Below, piece after piece: positions 34,189 to 42,506 of a stretch of DNA of 64,000 nucleotides. Under the pieces are notes generated by a model that saw only the letters and a list, made by a program, of their open reading frames with translations, had not been told where the DNA came from and ran no database searches. A program made the position numbers and the translations under genes. The stretch is from Amycolatopsis sp. QT-25 (GTDB lineage Bacteria > Actinomycetota > Actinomycetes > Mycobacteriales > Pseudonocardiaceae). Where the stretch lies: NCBI RefSeq assembly GCF_029369745.1, contig NZ_CP120210.1, forward strand, positions 992,001 to 1,056,000, written 5' to 3'. Positions within the stretch are counted from its first letter, which is position 1. Each line of letters opens with the position of its first letter.

Positions 34189-35469
34189 GTGGACGGCGTC
34201 ACTGTGATGGACCGCGCGCTGGTGGACGGCGTGCGTACAGTTCCCGAACCAGGCAAACGGGTCGCCGGGCGGTTGACCGGCATCGACGTCGCCCGTGGCT
34301 TGGCCGTCCTCGGCATGTATGCGGTGCATGTCGGTCCCGACCCCGTCAAAGGCGGCGTCGGGGTGCTGTTCAAACCGTTCGAAGGCCACTCCGCGGCGTT
34401 GTTCGCGGTTCTGGCCGGGGTCTCGATCGCGCTGATGTCCGGCGGACGCCGCCCGAAACTGGGCCGCGACCGGACGCGCGTCGCGCTCAAGCTGGCGACC
34501 CGGGCCCCGCTGCTGGTGGCGCTGGGGCTGTGGCTGACCAGCCTCGAAACCGGCTACATGGTGATTCTGGCCTACTACGGGGCCTGCTTCCTCTTCGCGA
34601 TCCCGTGGCTCCGCGCGGGCGCGAAAGCCTTGGCGATCGCCGCGGTCGTCGTCGCCGTGGCGGGCCCGCTGCTCTCGCATCTGATCAGAGCGCAGCTGCT
34701 TCCCCGCGACCTGTTCTTCTTCGCGCCGGACCTGACCGCGGCCGATGTCACGTCGACCGGGCTGGCGAAGGCCGCGACCGTACTCGTGCTGACCGGAACC
34801 TTCCCCGCGTTGACGCTGATGGCGTACGTGTTCGCCGGGATGTCGCTCGGGCGGATGGACCTGAGCTCGCTCAGTGTGTGCCGTCGGCTGTTCTTCGGCG
34901 GATCGGCGCTCGCGGTGGGGGGTTACGTCGTGTCGTGGATCGCGACCGGGCCGCTCGGCGGCATGCGGGCCGTCTACCGCTCACTGGAACCGGCCGCCGC
35001 GCAGGCGGGGATGACGCCGCCGGAATTCCTCCGGCTCCACCAGACCTGGATCCACGGCACGCCGCCGACCACCAGCTGGGCCTGGGAACTGCTGCCGACG
35101 GGGACTTCGTACACGCCGTTCGACCTGCTGATCTCGATCGGGATCGCGGCGGCGGTGATCGGTGGCTGCCAGCTGCTGATGCCGAAGTTCGACCGCGTGC
35201 TGCGGCCGCTCGCGGATCTGGGCGGGCGGGTGCTGAGCGCGTACGTGCTGCATTTCGTGGCGATCGCGCTGCTGTGGGACGAGAGCGACGGTGATTCGAT
35301 CTTCAGCGTGCTGCACTTCGTCGAGTTCTCGGTGGTCGCGCTGACCGCCGCGGTGCTGTGGCGGAGGTTCGTCGGGCGCGGGCCGCTGGAATGGGCGATG
35401 AACAAGCTGTCGAGCTGGCCGAAGTACGTGGGGGCGGTGGCTCGGGTGCCCGCCCAGCGGCGGGGTTGA
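34189..35469 (+). CDS. Multi-pass membrane protein, DUF418 / heparan-alpha-glucosaminide acetyltransferase-like
   Basis: A 426-residue protein with about ten hydrophobic helices. The N-terminal block RLTGIDVARGLAVLGMYAVHVG is the DUF1624/HGSNAT signature, and the C-terminal half (LGGRVLSAYVLHFVAIALLW; FDLLISIGIAAAVIGG) matches DUF418. Such proteins may transfer acyl groups across the membrane. Start GTG 34189 has AGGAATGAG close upstream; ATG 34207 is an alternative. It ends 38 bases before a family B repeat. Confidence 0.78.
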   Translation: MDGVTVMDRALVDGVRTVPEPGKRVAGRLTGIDVARGLAVLGMYAVHVGPDPVKGGVGVLFKPFEGHSAALFAVLAGVSIALMSGGRRPKLGRDRTRVALKLATRAPLLVALGLWLTSLETGYMVILAYYGACFLFAIPWLRAGAKALAIAAVVVAVAGPLLSHLIRAQLLPRDLFFFAPDLTAADVTSTGLAKAATVLVLTGTFPALTLMAYVFAGMSLGRMDLSSLSVCRRLFFGGSALAVGGYVVSWIATGPLGGMRAVYRSLEPAAAQAGMTPPEFLRLHQTWIHGTPPTTSWAWELLPTGTSYTPFDLLISIGIAAAVIGGCQLLMPKFDRVLRPLADLGGRVLSAYVLHFVAIALLWDESDGDSIFSVLHFVEFSVVALTAAVLWRRFVGRGPLEWAMNKLSSWPKYVGAVARVPAQRRG

Positions 35470-35507
35470 CAGTCTCAAGCCTCTTGCTCGCCCGCAGGCC
35501 GATCCTC

Positions 35508-35564
35508 AGTACCTGAAGGCCCCCTTCCTTGCGCTGGACGCAAGGAAGGGGGCCTTCAGGTACT
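35508..35564. repeat. Family B inverted repeat, longest stem
   Basis: AGTACCTGAAGGCCCCCTTC plus CTTGCG (35508-35533) and its exact complement (35539-35564) give a 26-base perfect stem with loop CTGGA. It lies between the convergent acyltransferase-like and DUF4873 genes and ends 11 bases before the latter's stop. Confidence 0.9.
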
Positions 35565-35575
35565 TCCGCCGGGGT

Positions 35576-35902
35576 TCAGGCGTTGAGTTCGTTCAGTTCT
35601 TCCAGCGAGGTCGGCACGTGGAAGGGCGGCGTGCTGGTGCCCATGATGCGGTAGCGGTCCCACGGGTCCGGGTCGGAGAGTTCGCCCTTCGCGCTGTACT
35701 CGCCCGCGCGGATCTCGACGGCGGTTTTCTTGCCGCCGGCGGCCGCGGACACCTGCTCGTGCGTGGCCACGCGGCCGTACCAGCGGTAATACCCGTCGAT
35801 GGGCTGGAAGTAGCCCCGCAGTTCCACCGTCGTGGCGATCTCGGTCCCGTCGATCACGAGAACCGCTTCGCCGGAGTAGCCGTCTTCGTCGTGCTCGCTC
35901 AT
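35576..35902 (-). CDS. DUF4873 domain protein
   Basis: A 108-residue beta-rich protein matching DUF4873 (YSGEAVLVIDGTEIATTVEL; GYFQPIDGYYRWYGRV). In other actinobacteria this domain occurs next to or fused with flavin monooxygenases. The ATG overlaps the stop of the upstream TetR gene (ATGA), so both are made from one message. Divergent from the AurF-like oxygenase, suggesting a shared pathway (inference). Confidence 0.85.
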   Translation of the reverse strand: MSEHDEDGYSGEAVLVIDGTEIATTVELRGYFQPIDGYYRWYGRVATHEQVSAAAGGKKTAVEIRAGEYSAKGELSDPDPWDRYRIMGTSTPPFHVPTSLEELNELNA

Positions 35903-36678
35903 TGCCCCTCCGCCTGCTTTTCCTGGGTCTTCCGCATTTGGACGACCTTGTTCTCTTCGAGCGGCAGCTGGGGATCGATGACGATGCCCTGCTGCCGGGA
36001 GAGGCCGTCGATCGCGGCCCAGATGATCTGGGTCAGGTATTCGACGACGCTGTCGCGGCCCATCGAGCGCCGGTCCAGCCACCATTCACCGGTGCTCTGC
36101 ACCATGCCGACGATGCCGTGCGCCCACGGTTCGGCGGCGCCGGAGTCCATGTTGAACATCCGCATGTAGTCGCCGAGCAGCGCGGTGAGCGCGGTGGCGA
36201 TCAGTTCCTTGTCCTCGGCGACGACGTCGGACTTGACGACCACCTTTTCCTGGAGGCCGCCGCGGGCGAGCAGGCGGTACAGGTTGGGGTGCTCCTCGAT
36301 GACGCTGAAGAACGCGTCGAGCGCCATCCGGATCCGGGGGACCGGGGCCAGCTCGGAGTTGATCGCCGGAATCAGCCGCTGGAAGAGGATCTCCGTGCCA
36401 CGCTGCCCGAGCGCGACGTACAGATCGGCCTTGTCGTCGAAGTGCCTGTACAAAACCGGTTTCGTGACGCCCGCTTCGGCGGCGACGTCTTCCATGCCGA
36501 GGTCCGGCCCGTGGGTGTCGAGCGCACGGAGAGCCGCTTCGACGAACTCCGCGCGGCGCGCGATCCGGTGTTTGCGCCAGCGGTCGCGACGGGCGTCGCC
36601 CGTGTCGGCCTCACCCGCCGTGGGGTGCTTGCTCGACTGCTTGCTGTTGCGCTTGACACGTTCGATCACCCCAGTCAT
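35899..36678 (-). CDS. TetR-family regulator of the diiron-oxygenase locus
   Basis: A 259-residue TetR protein with a 35-residue polar N-terminal extension. The helix-turn-helix is MEDVAAEAGVTKPVLYRHFDDKADLYVAL (about 62-90). It is divergent from the AurF-like gene, 50 bases apart, and the gap carries a perfect palindrome suited to TetR binding. Confidence 0.9.
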   Translation of the reverse strand: MTGVIERVKRNSKQSSKHPTAGEADTGDARRDRWRKHRIARRAEFVEAALRALDTHGPDLGMEDVAAEAGVTKPVLYRHFDDKADLYVALGQRGTEILFQRLIPAINSELAPVPRIRMALDAFFSVIEEHPNLYRLLARGGLQEKVVVKSDVVAEDKELIATALTALLGDYMRMFNMDSGAAEPWAHGIVGMVQSTGEWWLDRRSMGRDSVVEYLTQIIWAAIDGLSRQQGIVIDPQLPLEENKVVQMRKTQEKQAEGQ

Positions 36679-36687
36679 GCTACCAGA

Positions 36688-36711
36688 GGTAACTGTTACC
36701 GCGAGTTACAG
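36688..36711. promoter_or_regulatory. Palindromic TetR operator candidate
   Basis: GGTAACTGTTACC (36688-36700) is a perfect inverted repeat; overlapping it, CTGTTACCGCGAGTTACAG (36693-36711) is an imperfect one with CTGTNAC/GTNACAG arms. Both lie between the two start codons, 9 bases from the TetR start. Repeated GTNAC half-sites suggest cooperative binding of two dimers. Confidence 0.68.
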
Positions 36712-36728
36712 ATAGGGGCGTGTCGGCA

Positions 36729-37637
36729 ATGACGCGGGCGCTGAAGGAAACAGACCGGGAGAAGACAGCCGAGCGGCTGCTCAAGTCCTCCGCCAACAAG
36801 TTCTACGACCCCGACGTCGACATCGACTGGAACGCTCCGCTCGTGGACGGGAAGCACTACATCCCGGCACATCGTTCTTCGCTCTACGGCACCGAGCTGT
36901 GGGACTCGCTGTCCGAAGAGCAGCGCATCGAACTCGGCAAGCACGAGGTCGCGAGCGTCGCCACGACCGGGCTGTGGTTCGAGATCCTCCTGATGCAGAT
37001 GCTGCTCAAGGAGGTCTACGACGAAGACCCCACCAGCTCGCACGCCCAGTACGCGCTGACCGAGATCGCGGACGAATGCCGCCACTCGACGATGTTCGCG
37101 CGGATGGCCTCGCGGATCGGCTGCCCGTCCTACGGGCCGGTGCCGTGGCTGCGGCGGCTGGCGAAACTGATGCCCTCGATCAGCTACGGCCCCGCGCGGT
37201 ACGGCGCGATCCTCGTCGCCGAAGAGGTCCTCGACCGGCTTCAGCGCGAGCAGATGAACGACCCGGACATCCAGCCGCTGGTGCGCATGGTGAACCGGAT
37301 CCACGTGCTCGAGGAAGCCCGCCACGTCACCTTCGCCCGCGAAGAGGTCACTCGCGGGATGGCGAAACTGTCGAAGAAGGAGATCGTCTATCAGCAGTTC
37401 ATCATCGCGCTGATTTCGTATTTCGTGACGCGGGCCTTCATCAACCCGAACGTCTACAAGGCCGTCGGCATCCGGCCGCGGGACGGCGTCGAAGCCGCGC
37501 TGAACAACCCCCACTGGCGCGAAAGCATCCAATGGGCGGGCGAGAAGATCATGCCGTTCCTGCAGGAGTCCGGTCTGGTCGGCAAGCCCGGCATGTACTT
37601 CTGGCGCAAGTCCTTCCTGCTGCCGGCGAAGCGATGA
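36729..37637 (+). CDS. AurF-like diiron oxygenase
   Basis: A 302-residue member of the AurF (p-aminobenzoate N-oxygenase-like) non-haem diiron family. Ligand motifs include KHEVASV, EIADECRHSTMFAR and EEARHVTFAREEV (two E-x2-RH type motifs) with intervening LVAEEVLDRLQRE. I chose ATG 36729 over GTG 36720 because AGGGG lies 10 bases before it. It overlaps the hydrolase gene (ATGA). Many actinobacterial homologues are of unknown substrate; an N- or C-oxidation is expected. Confidence 0.85.
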   Translation: MTRALKETDREKTAERLLKSSANKFYDPDVDIDWNAPLVDGKHYIPAHRSSLYGTELWDSLSEEQRIELGKHEVASVATTGLWFEILLMQMLLKEVYDEDPTSSHAQYALTEIADECRHSTMFARMASRIGCPSYGPVPWLRRLAKLMPSISYGPARYGAILVAEEVLDRLQREQMNDPDIQPLVRMVNRIHVLEEARHVTFAREEVTRGMAKLSKKEIVYQQFIIALISYFVTRAFINPNVYKAVGIRPRDGVEAALNNPHWRESIQWAGEKIMPFLQESGLVGKPGMYFWRKSFLLPAKR

Positions 37638-38557
37638 AGAGTGTGAAGCAACGCGACACCGTCTCGTGGGACCCGTCGCGGGAACACCGTTTCGTGACCG
37701 GCGACGGCACCGCGCTGCACGTCGAGACGAGCGGTCCGGCCGACTCCGAACTCACGCTGGTGCTCGTGCACGGCTGGACCCAGGACCACCGGACCTGGGA
37801 CGGCGTCGTCTCGCGGCTCGGCGACTCCGTCCGGATCCTGCGCTACGACCTGCGTGGCCACGGCGGCTCCGCACCGGCGAAACCGGGGAAGGCCACGATC
37901 CCGACCCTCGCCGACGACCTCGCCGAACTCATCCAGGACCGCGTCCCGAACGGACCGCTCGTGCTCGCCGGGCACTCCATGGGCGGTATGACGATCATGG
38001 AACTTTCCCGCAGGCATCCCGATCTGGTGGACCGGCGCGTCGCAGGGGTCGCGTTCGTCGCCACGTCGTCCGGTGAGATGGACCGGATAACCCTCGGCCT
38101 GCCGGGGATCGCGGGCAGCGGCGCGGCGAGGTTCGAACGGAGGCTCGCGAAACTGCTCGCGAAGAACCGCCGGGACGCCTTGCCGCTGCCGCTGTCGGTG
38201 GTGCGCCCCGGTGCGCGGCTGCTCGTCTTCGGGCGGCGGCCTCAGCGGGCCGACGTCGACTCGGTCGCCGAACAGCTGCTGTGCGCGCATCCGGCGAGTG
38301 TCGCCGGATTCCAGGAAGCGATCTCCCGGCACGACTGCCGGGTCACGCTGGCGGCGTTGCAGGGCAAACCGGTGATCGTGCTGGCCGGGGAGCAGGACAG
38401 GCTCTGCCCGCCCCCACACGCCAAGGTCATCGCCGACGCGCTGCCGGAGGCCGAGTTCGTGCGCTACCCGGGCGCCGGGCACATGCTGCCGCAGGAACGG
38501 GCGCAGGAGGTCTCGGGCCGGATCGCGGCACTCGTCCGCCGCGCCGTGAGGGTCTGA
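37634..38557 (+). CDS. Alpha/beta hydrolase
   Basis: A 307-residue hydrolase. Oxyanion VHGWTQDHRTWDG, nucleophile elbow GHSMGGM (Ser), Asp in VLAGEQDRLCPP and His in GAGHMLPQE. The ATG overlaps the AurF-like stop (ATGA), so the two enzymes are co-translated and may act on the same compound. C-terminal 38562-38641 is an inverted-repeat element. Confidence 0.9.
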   Translation: MKSVKQRDTVSWDPSREHRFVTGDGTALHVETSGPADSELTLVLVHGWTQDHRTWDGVVSRLGDSVRILRYDLRGHGGSAPAKPGKATIPTLADDLAELIQDRVPNGPLVLAGHSMGGMTIMELSRRHPDLVDRRVAGVAFVATSSGEMDRITLGLPGIAGSGAARFERRLAKLLAKNRRDALPLPLSVVRPGARLLVFGRRPQRADVDSVAEQLLCAHPASVAGFQEAISRHDCRVTLAALQGKPVIVLAGEQDRLCPPPHAKVIADALPEAEFVRYPGAGHMLPQERAQEVSGRIAALVRRAVRV

Positions 38558-38561
38558 AAGC

Positions 38562-38641
38562 GGGAGCAAGGGACCTTTGCTCTCGTTTCTCTCGGCATCG
38601 AGAGGGAGCGAGAGGGGCGAGAGCAAAGGTCCCTTGCTCCC
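38562..38641. terminator. Composite family C element: two inverted copies
   Basis: A family C unit at 38562-38585 (GGGAGCAAGGGACCTTTGCT plus CTCG) and an exact complement at 38618-38641 form 24-base arms; each arm alone is also a small AGCAA/TTGCT hairpin. The 32-base spacer has TCTC/GAGA repeats. It spans almost the entire convergent gap between the hydrolase stop (38557) and the next stop (38643). Confidence 0.88.
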
Positions 38642-38642
38642 C

Positions 38643-39179
38643 TCACAGGTGCGTGTAGCCGTTCTCCAGGAGGCGGACGCCCGTCTCCCGATAGGCGTCC
38701 TGGTCGTCGGTGGCGATCGTCGCCAGCCCGTCGACGTAGCGGTTGAACATGCAGAAAGCGGCCGCGATCAGCACGGTGTCGTGGAGTTCGACGTCCGTCG
38801 CGCCCTCCGCGCGGGCGGTCTCGATCAGGTCTTCGCTCACGGACTTCCCGCTTTCGCGGACAGCCAGCGCGACGTGCAGAAGCGACCGCACCTTCGCCGA
38901 GACGGGGGCGCCGTCGACGTCCTTCCAAGCCGCTTCGACGACCGGCATGCCCCCTTCGAGCGCTTCGGCGGCGACGGCGCCGTGACTGCGTGAGCAGAAC
39001 GTGCAGTCGTTGCCGCGCGAGACGACCGCGGCGATCAGTTCGCGCTCGCCGACGCTGAGGCTGCTCGGGCCGCGAAGCAGGACCTCGGCGAGTTGCCCGA
39101 GGGGCGCCGCTGTCTCCGGTCGGTAGGCGAACAGCGCGGTGATGCCTGGCAAGTTCTCGTCGAGCGCGATGTGGGGCAT
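38643..39179 (-). CDS. Carboxymuconolactone decarboxylase / AhpD-like peroxidase
   Basis: A 178-residue helical protein. The AhpD motif is complete: ELIAAVVSRGNDCTFCSRSHGAVA (Glu...CxxC...His), which in AhpD acts as a thiol peroxidase or reductant. Good RBS GAGGAG seven bases before ATG 39179. It stands alone; its reductase partner is not nearby. Confidence 0.9.
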   Translation of the reverse strand: MPHIALDENLPGITALFAYRPETAAPLGQLAEVLLRGPSSLSVGERELIAAVVSRGNDCTFCSRSHGAVAAEALEGGMPVVEAAWKDVDGAPVSAKVRSLLHVALAVRESGKSVSEDLIETARAEGATDVELHDTVLIAAAFCMFNRYVDGLATIATDDQDAYRETGVRLLENGYTHL

Positions 39180-39282
39180 GGGAACTCCTCGCGGATCGGG
39201 ACGCGGTCGCTTGATTCATAGCCGAAACGCGGGCCCGTCCGGTGCCGCTGGATGGATCAAAAGTGACAGCGAAGTGTTCCGA

Positions 39283-39337
39283 CGCAATTCGTCATCTGCT
39301 TGCGATCGGGGTGATCGCAAGCAGATGACGAATTGCG
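39283..39337. repeat. Family A inverted repeat at the 3-prime end of tetR
   Basis: Units at 39283-39304 and 39316-39337 are exact inverted complements, beginning CGCAATTCGTCATCTGCTTG, with an 11-base spacer. The variant core ATCTGCTT differs from the ACCTACTT of other copies, yet both arms changed together, so the pairing is conserved. It ends 2 bases before the TetR stop and lies upstream of the AhpD-like gene. Confidence 0.88.
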
Positions 39338-39339
39338 GG

Positions 39340-39963
39340 TCAGTGCTGCAACGGGAAGCCGCCGCCGATCCCTCGCCAGGCGAGGTTGGCAGTGAGGGCG
39401 ACGGCCTCTTCGCGGCTCATCGACTTGTGGTGTGCCAGCCAGAACCGGGCGCTGACCTGCGAGAGGCCCACGAGGCCGACCGCGAGCAGCCGTGCCTTGT
39501 CCTCGTCGAGGCCCGCGTCGGCGGTGATGGTGTCGGTGATCGCGTCGACGCTGGCCGACGTCGCCCGGTCCACCGCCTCCTGCACGGCGGGCTCGCCGCG
39601 CAGGTCGGATTCGAAGACCATCCGGAACGCGCCCGCGTCGTTGTTGACGAAGTCGAAGAACGCGCCGACGGTGGCCGGCACGCGCTGCTTGTTGTCCGTC
39701 GTGGAGTCGAGCGCGTCCTTGACCCGCCGCACCAGTTCGTCGACGTGGCTCTCCAGCAGCGCGATGTAGAGGTCGAGCTTGCCGGGGAAGTGCTGGTAGA
39801 GGACCGGCTTGCTGACTCCGGCCTCTTCGGCGATCTCGTCCATCGCGGCGGCGTGGTAACCGTTCGCGGCGAACACCCGCTGAGCGGCGGCCAGCAGCTG
39901 GGCGCGGCGTTCCGTTCTGGGCAGGCGGACGCCTCGTGCCTGCAGTCGCGCCATTTCTGTCAT
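39340..39963 (-). CDS. TetR-family regulator (Rv3208-like)
   Basis: A 207-residue TetR. Helix-turn-helix: AMDEIAEEAGVSKPVLYQHFPGKLDLYIAL (about 40-69); C-terminal ARFWLAHHKSMSREEAVALTANLAWRGI (parts) helical domain. ATG 39963 has GGAGGA upstream. Position relative to DUF3107 and the DUF3152 gene matches Rv3208, after removal of the 34-39 kb insertion. Target unknown. Confidence 0.88.
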   Translation of the reverse strand: MTEMARLQARGVRLPRTERRAQLLAAAQRVFAANGYHAAAMDEIAEEAGVSKPVLYQHFPGKLDLYIALLESHVDELVRRVKDALDSTTDNKQRVPATVGAFFDFVNNDAGAFRMVFESDLRGEPAVQEAVDRATSASVDAITDTITADAGLDEDKARLLAVGLVGLSQVSARFWLAHHKSMSREEAVALTANLAWRGIGGGFPLQH

Positions 39964-39990
39964 CGTTCCTCCAGTTCGAGGCACTCGTCT

Positions 39991-40048
39991 CCGCCGAGAA
40001 CGCGTCAGCCTTGTCCGAGGCGGTCCTTACCGCCGAGAACTCGTCAGC
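39991..40048. repeat. Direct repeat pair in the tetR upstream region
   Basis: CCGCCGAGAACGCGTCAGC (39991-40009) and CCGCCGAGAACTCGTCAGC (40030-40048) differ by one base and are 39 bases apart, between the TetR start and the divergent hydrolase. They could be operators for this TetR; no dyad symmetry is evident. Confidence 0.6.
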
Positions 40049-40152
40049 GCAGTCGAGCGGGCTTCTTCGGGCAGGGTCACCGCCGCGTGAAGTGACCTCG
40101 AGATTACTCGCCGGTACAGCCGGACCGCCAAGGGTCGGGCATCCTTGGTGCT

Positions 40153-41142
40153 GTGTCTTCTCCAGTTTCCCGTGCCGTCGGGGGCCGCCCGCCGTTGACC
40201 CACGTACCGCTGTCGCGCAGGTCGTTGCCGTCGCTCGACCCCGCGCCGCCGCCGTGGCCCGGGGAAACAATAAGTGTCGGCGGGGTGAAATTGCACATCC
40301 GCCGGACGCCGGGCGGTCCCGAGACGGCCGTCTACGTCCACGGCCTCGGCGGCTCGGCCACGAATTGGACCGATCTCGCCGCTCTTTTGGCGCCCCAGGC
40401 GGCAGGTACTTCGGTCGATCTGCCCGGGTTCGGCTATTCGGAGCCGCCCGACGCTTTCGATTTCAGTCTCGACGCGCACGCCGAAATCGTGGCGAGCCAC
40501 ATCGAAAGCCTGGACCGCGGGCCGGTGCACCTGTTCGGCAACTCGATGGGCGGCGCGGTCGCGCTGCTCGTCGCGGCCCGGCGCCCGGAACTGGTGAAGA
40601 CGCTGACGCTGATCTCGCCGGCGATGCCGGATCTCCGTCCCAGCATGAAGCGCCTGTCCGATCCGCGGATGGCGTTCGCGTACCTGCCGCTGATCGGCCC
40701 GCGAGTGCGCCGTCAGCTGGCCGCGCTCGACCCGCGCGAACGCGCCATGCAGGTCATCAAGCTGTGCTTCGCCGACCCGGGCCGTTTCGCCGAAAGCAGG
40801 CTGGACGAGCTCGAGGAGGAGCACAGCGCTCGCGCCGCCTTCGCCTGGGCCACCCCCGCGCTCGCTCGCAGCACGTTCGGCATCTTCCGGACGTGGTCCG
40901 CGCGCGGACCCGCGTCGCTGTGGGCCGTCGCGCCGAACGTCGCCGCGCCCACACTGGTCGTCTGGGGGCAGCACGACCGGGTGATCTCCGTCCGGCGCGC
41001 GGAGCGCACCGCTCGGCTACTTCCGCACGCCCGGCTGCTCGTTCTCCCCCGAACCGGCCACGTGGCGCAGATGGAACGCCCGAATGTCGTAGCGAAGGCC
41101 GTTTTGGGCATGTGGGAAGCGGTGGAATCCGGCACCTGGTAG
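40153..41142 (+). CDS. Alpha/beta hydrolase
   Basis: A 329-residue hydrolase. Oxyanion region VYVHGLGGSATNWTDL, nucleophile elbow FGNSMGGAV (Ser), Asp in VVWGQHDRVIS and His in RTGHVAQME. The first 40 residues are Pro-rich and divergent. GTG start without a clear ribosome site. It precedes the DUF3152 and moeZ genes on the same strand. Confidence 0.88.
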   Translation: MSSPVSRAVGGRPPLTHVPLSRRSLPSLDPAPPPWPGETISVGGVKLHIRRTPGGPETAVYVHGLGGSATNWTDLAALLAPQAAGTSVDLPGFGYSEPPDAFDFSLDAHAEIVASHIESLDRGPVHLFGNSMGGAVALLVAARRPELVKTLTLISPAMPDLRPSMKRLSDPRMAFAYLPLIGPRVRRQLAALDPRERAMQVIKLCFADPGRFAESRLDELEEEHSARAAFAWATPALARSTFGIFRTWSARGPASLWAVAPNVAAPTLVVWGQHDRVISVRRAERTARLLPHARLLVLPRTGHVAQMERPNVVAKAVLGMWEAVESGTW

Positions 41143-41223
41143 TCCATTCGGGTGGGCAGGACACGCTGCGTGAAGGGCCGGTCGCTCACAACATCACAGT
41201 TCGGTTATGGCACCCTGGTTGCC

Positions 41224-42390
41224 GTGGACCGGGTGAAGCAAGGCGCGCAGGGCGAAGGACGGCGGTCTCAGTACTCCGCCTCCGGTCGCCGTTCGTCACG
41301 TACCCAGCCTCGGATCTCCGACGCGCCGCGCACCGGGCAGTACCGGCCGACGCCGCCGCCGTCGCAGCGGCTCGACGAGGACCGCTATCGCCCCGGCGGC
41401 CGCCGGACCAGTGCGCAGCCGCTCAGCGCGTCCTGGAAGCCGCACGAGCCGGGCGCCGCCGAGCCCCGGGAAGGCAAGAGCAAGGGCGGCATCGGCCACT
41501 TCGCCAAGATCTACGGCTGGCGGGTGTACGCGCTGCCGATCCTGGTGGTGATCACCGCGCTGGTCGTGTTCAACACCGCGACCGGCCCGCCCGAGCCGAT
41601 CCCCGCGGACGGCGCGAGCCTCGCTTCGGCCGACGGTTCCGCGGGCAACGGCGGCGAGCCGGGCGCGGGGGTGGACGGGGGCGGCGACGTCCTTCCCGAG
41701 AACCCGGCCAAACCGGTCGATCTCAAGATCCCGACCGCGGATCTGCCCAAGGGCGGTGCCTTCACGCCGTCCGGTCAGGGCACCTATCACGTGGTGCCGG
41801 GCAAAGGCGACAAGGTCGGGACAGGGCAGTTGTACACCTACACCGTCGAGGTCGAGGACGGCATCGATCCGGCCAGCTACGGCGGTGACGACAGCTTCGC
41901 CACCATGGTGCAGGGCACGCTGTCCGATCCCAGAAGCTGGACGTGGGATGGGAAGAAGGCGCTCCAGCGTGTCGACGCGAGCTTCCCGAACCCGAGTTTC
42001 CGGGTGAGTCTCACCACACCGAACACCACGCATCGCCCGGATGTCTGCATGTTCCAGATCACCTACGAGACCTCGTGCTACCGGTCCAGTTTCGACAAGC
42101 GCGTGGTGATCAACCTCGCCCGCTGGGTGCGCGGAGCGATGGCGTTCGAGAGCGACATGGTCGCGTACCGTCAGTACGCCATCAACCACGAAGTCGGGCA
42201 CGCCCTGGGCGGAAAACACGTGGGCTGCAAGGAGAACGGCGGGATCGCGCCGGTGATGATGCAGCAGACCTTCGGCGTTTCCAACAATTTCGTGGCGCAG
42301 CTGAACGATCTCCCCGGCGGTGACCGCGGCAAGGTGCCCGCCGACGGCCTGGTCTGCAAGCCGGGCTCCTGGCCGAACCAGACACCCTAG
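41224..42390 (+). CDS. DUF3152 membrane-anchored zinc metalloprotease (Rv3207c-like)
   Basis: A 388-residue protein. A polar cytoplasmic N-terminus (1-95) precedes one membrane helix (VYALPILVVITALVVFNTA), then a Gly/Asp-rich linker and the extracytoplasmic DUF3152 domain. The zinc motif is NHEVGHALGGKHVGC (HExxHxxxxxH), which suggests a metzincin-like protease. The start is uncertain: GTG 41224 is chosen because the sequence MDRVKQGAQGE is family-like; GTG 41152 is also in frame. Conserved neighbour of moeZ. Confidence 0.83.
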   Translation: MDRVKQGAQGEGRRSQYSASGRRSSRTQPRISDAPRTGQYRPTPPPSQRLDEDRYRPGGRRTSAQPLSASWKPHEPGAAEPREGKSKGGIGHFAKIYGWRVYALPILVVITALVVFNTATGPPEPIPADGASLASADGSAGNGGEPGAGVDGGGDVLPENPAKPVDLKIPTADLPKGGAFTPSGQGTYHVVPGKGDKVGTGQLYTYTVEVEDGIDPASYGGDDSFATMVQGTLSDPRSWTWDGKKALQRVDASFPNPSFRVSLTTPNTTHRPDVCMFQITYETSCYRSSFDKRVVINLARWVRGAMAFESDMVAYRQYAINHEVGHALGGKHVGCKENGGIAPVMMQQTFGVSNNFVAQLNDLPGGDRGKVPADGLVCKPGSWPNQTP

Positions 42391-42506
42391 TCCCACCCTC
42401 CCCTCCACCGGAATTTCCCAGAATGTGAAACACGGGAAGTCGTTTCCGCCGCCTGGTGTTGTAGATACTGGGATGCGACCGCGATCCACGCGAGATGGAG
42501 GACCCG

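Noticed and set aside
41152-41223. N-terminal extension of the DUF3152 protein
   Set aside because: The extra 24 residues are not hydrophobic or conserved and overlap a likely promoter; start not certain.
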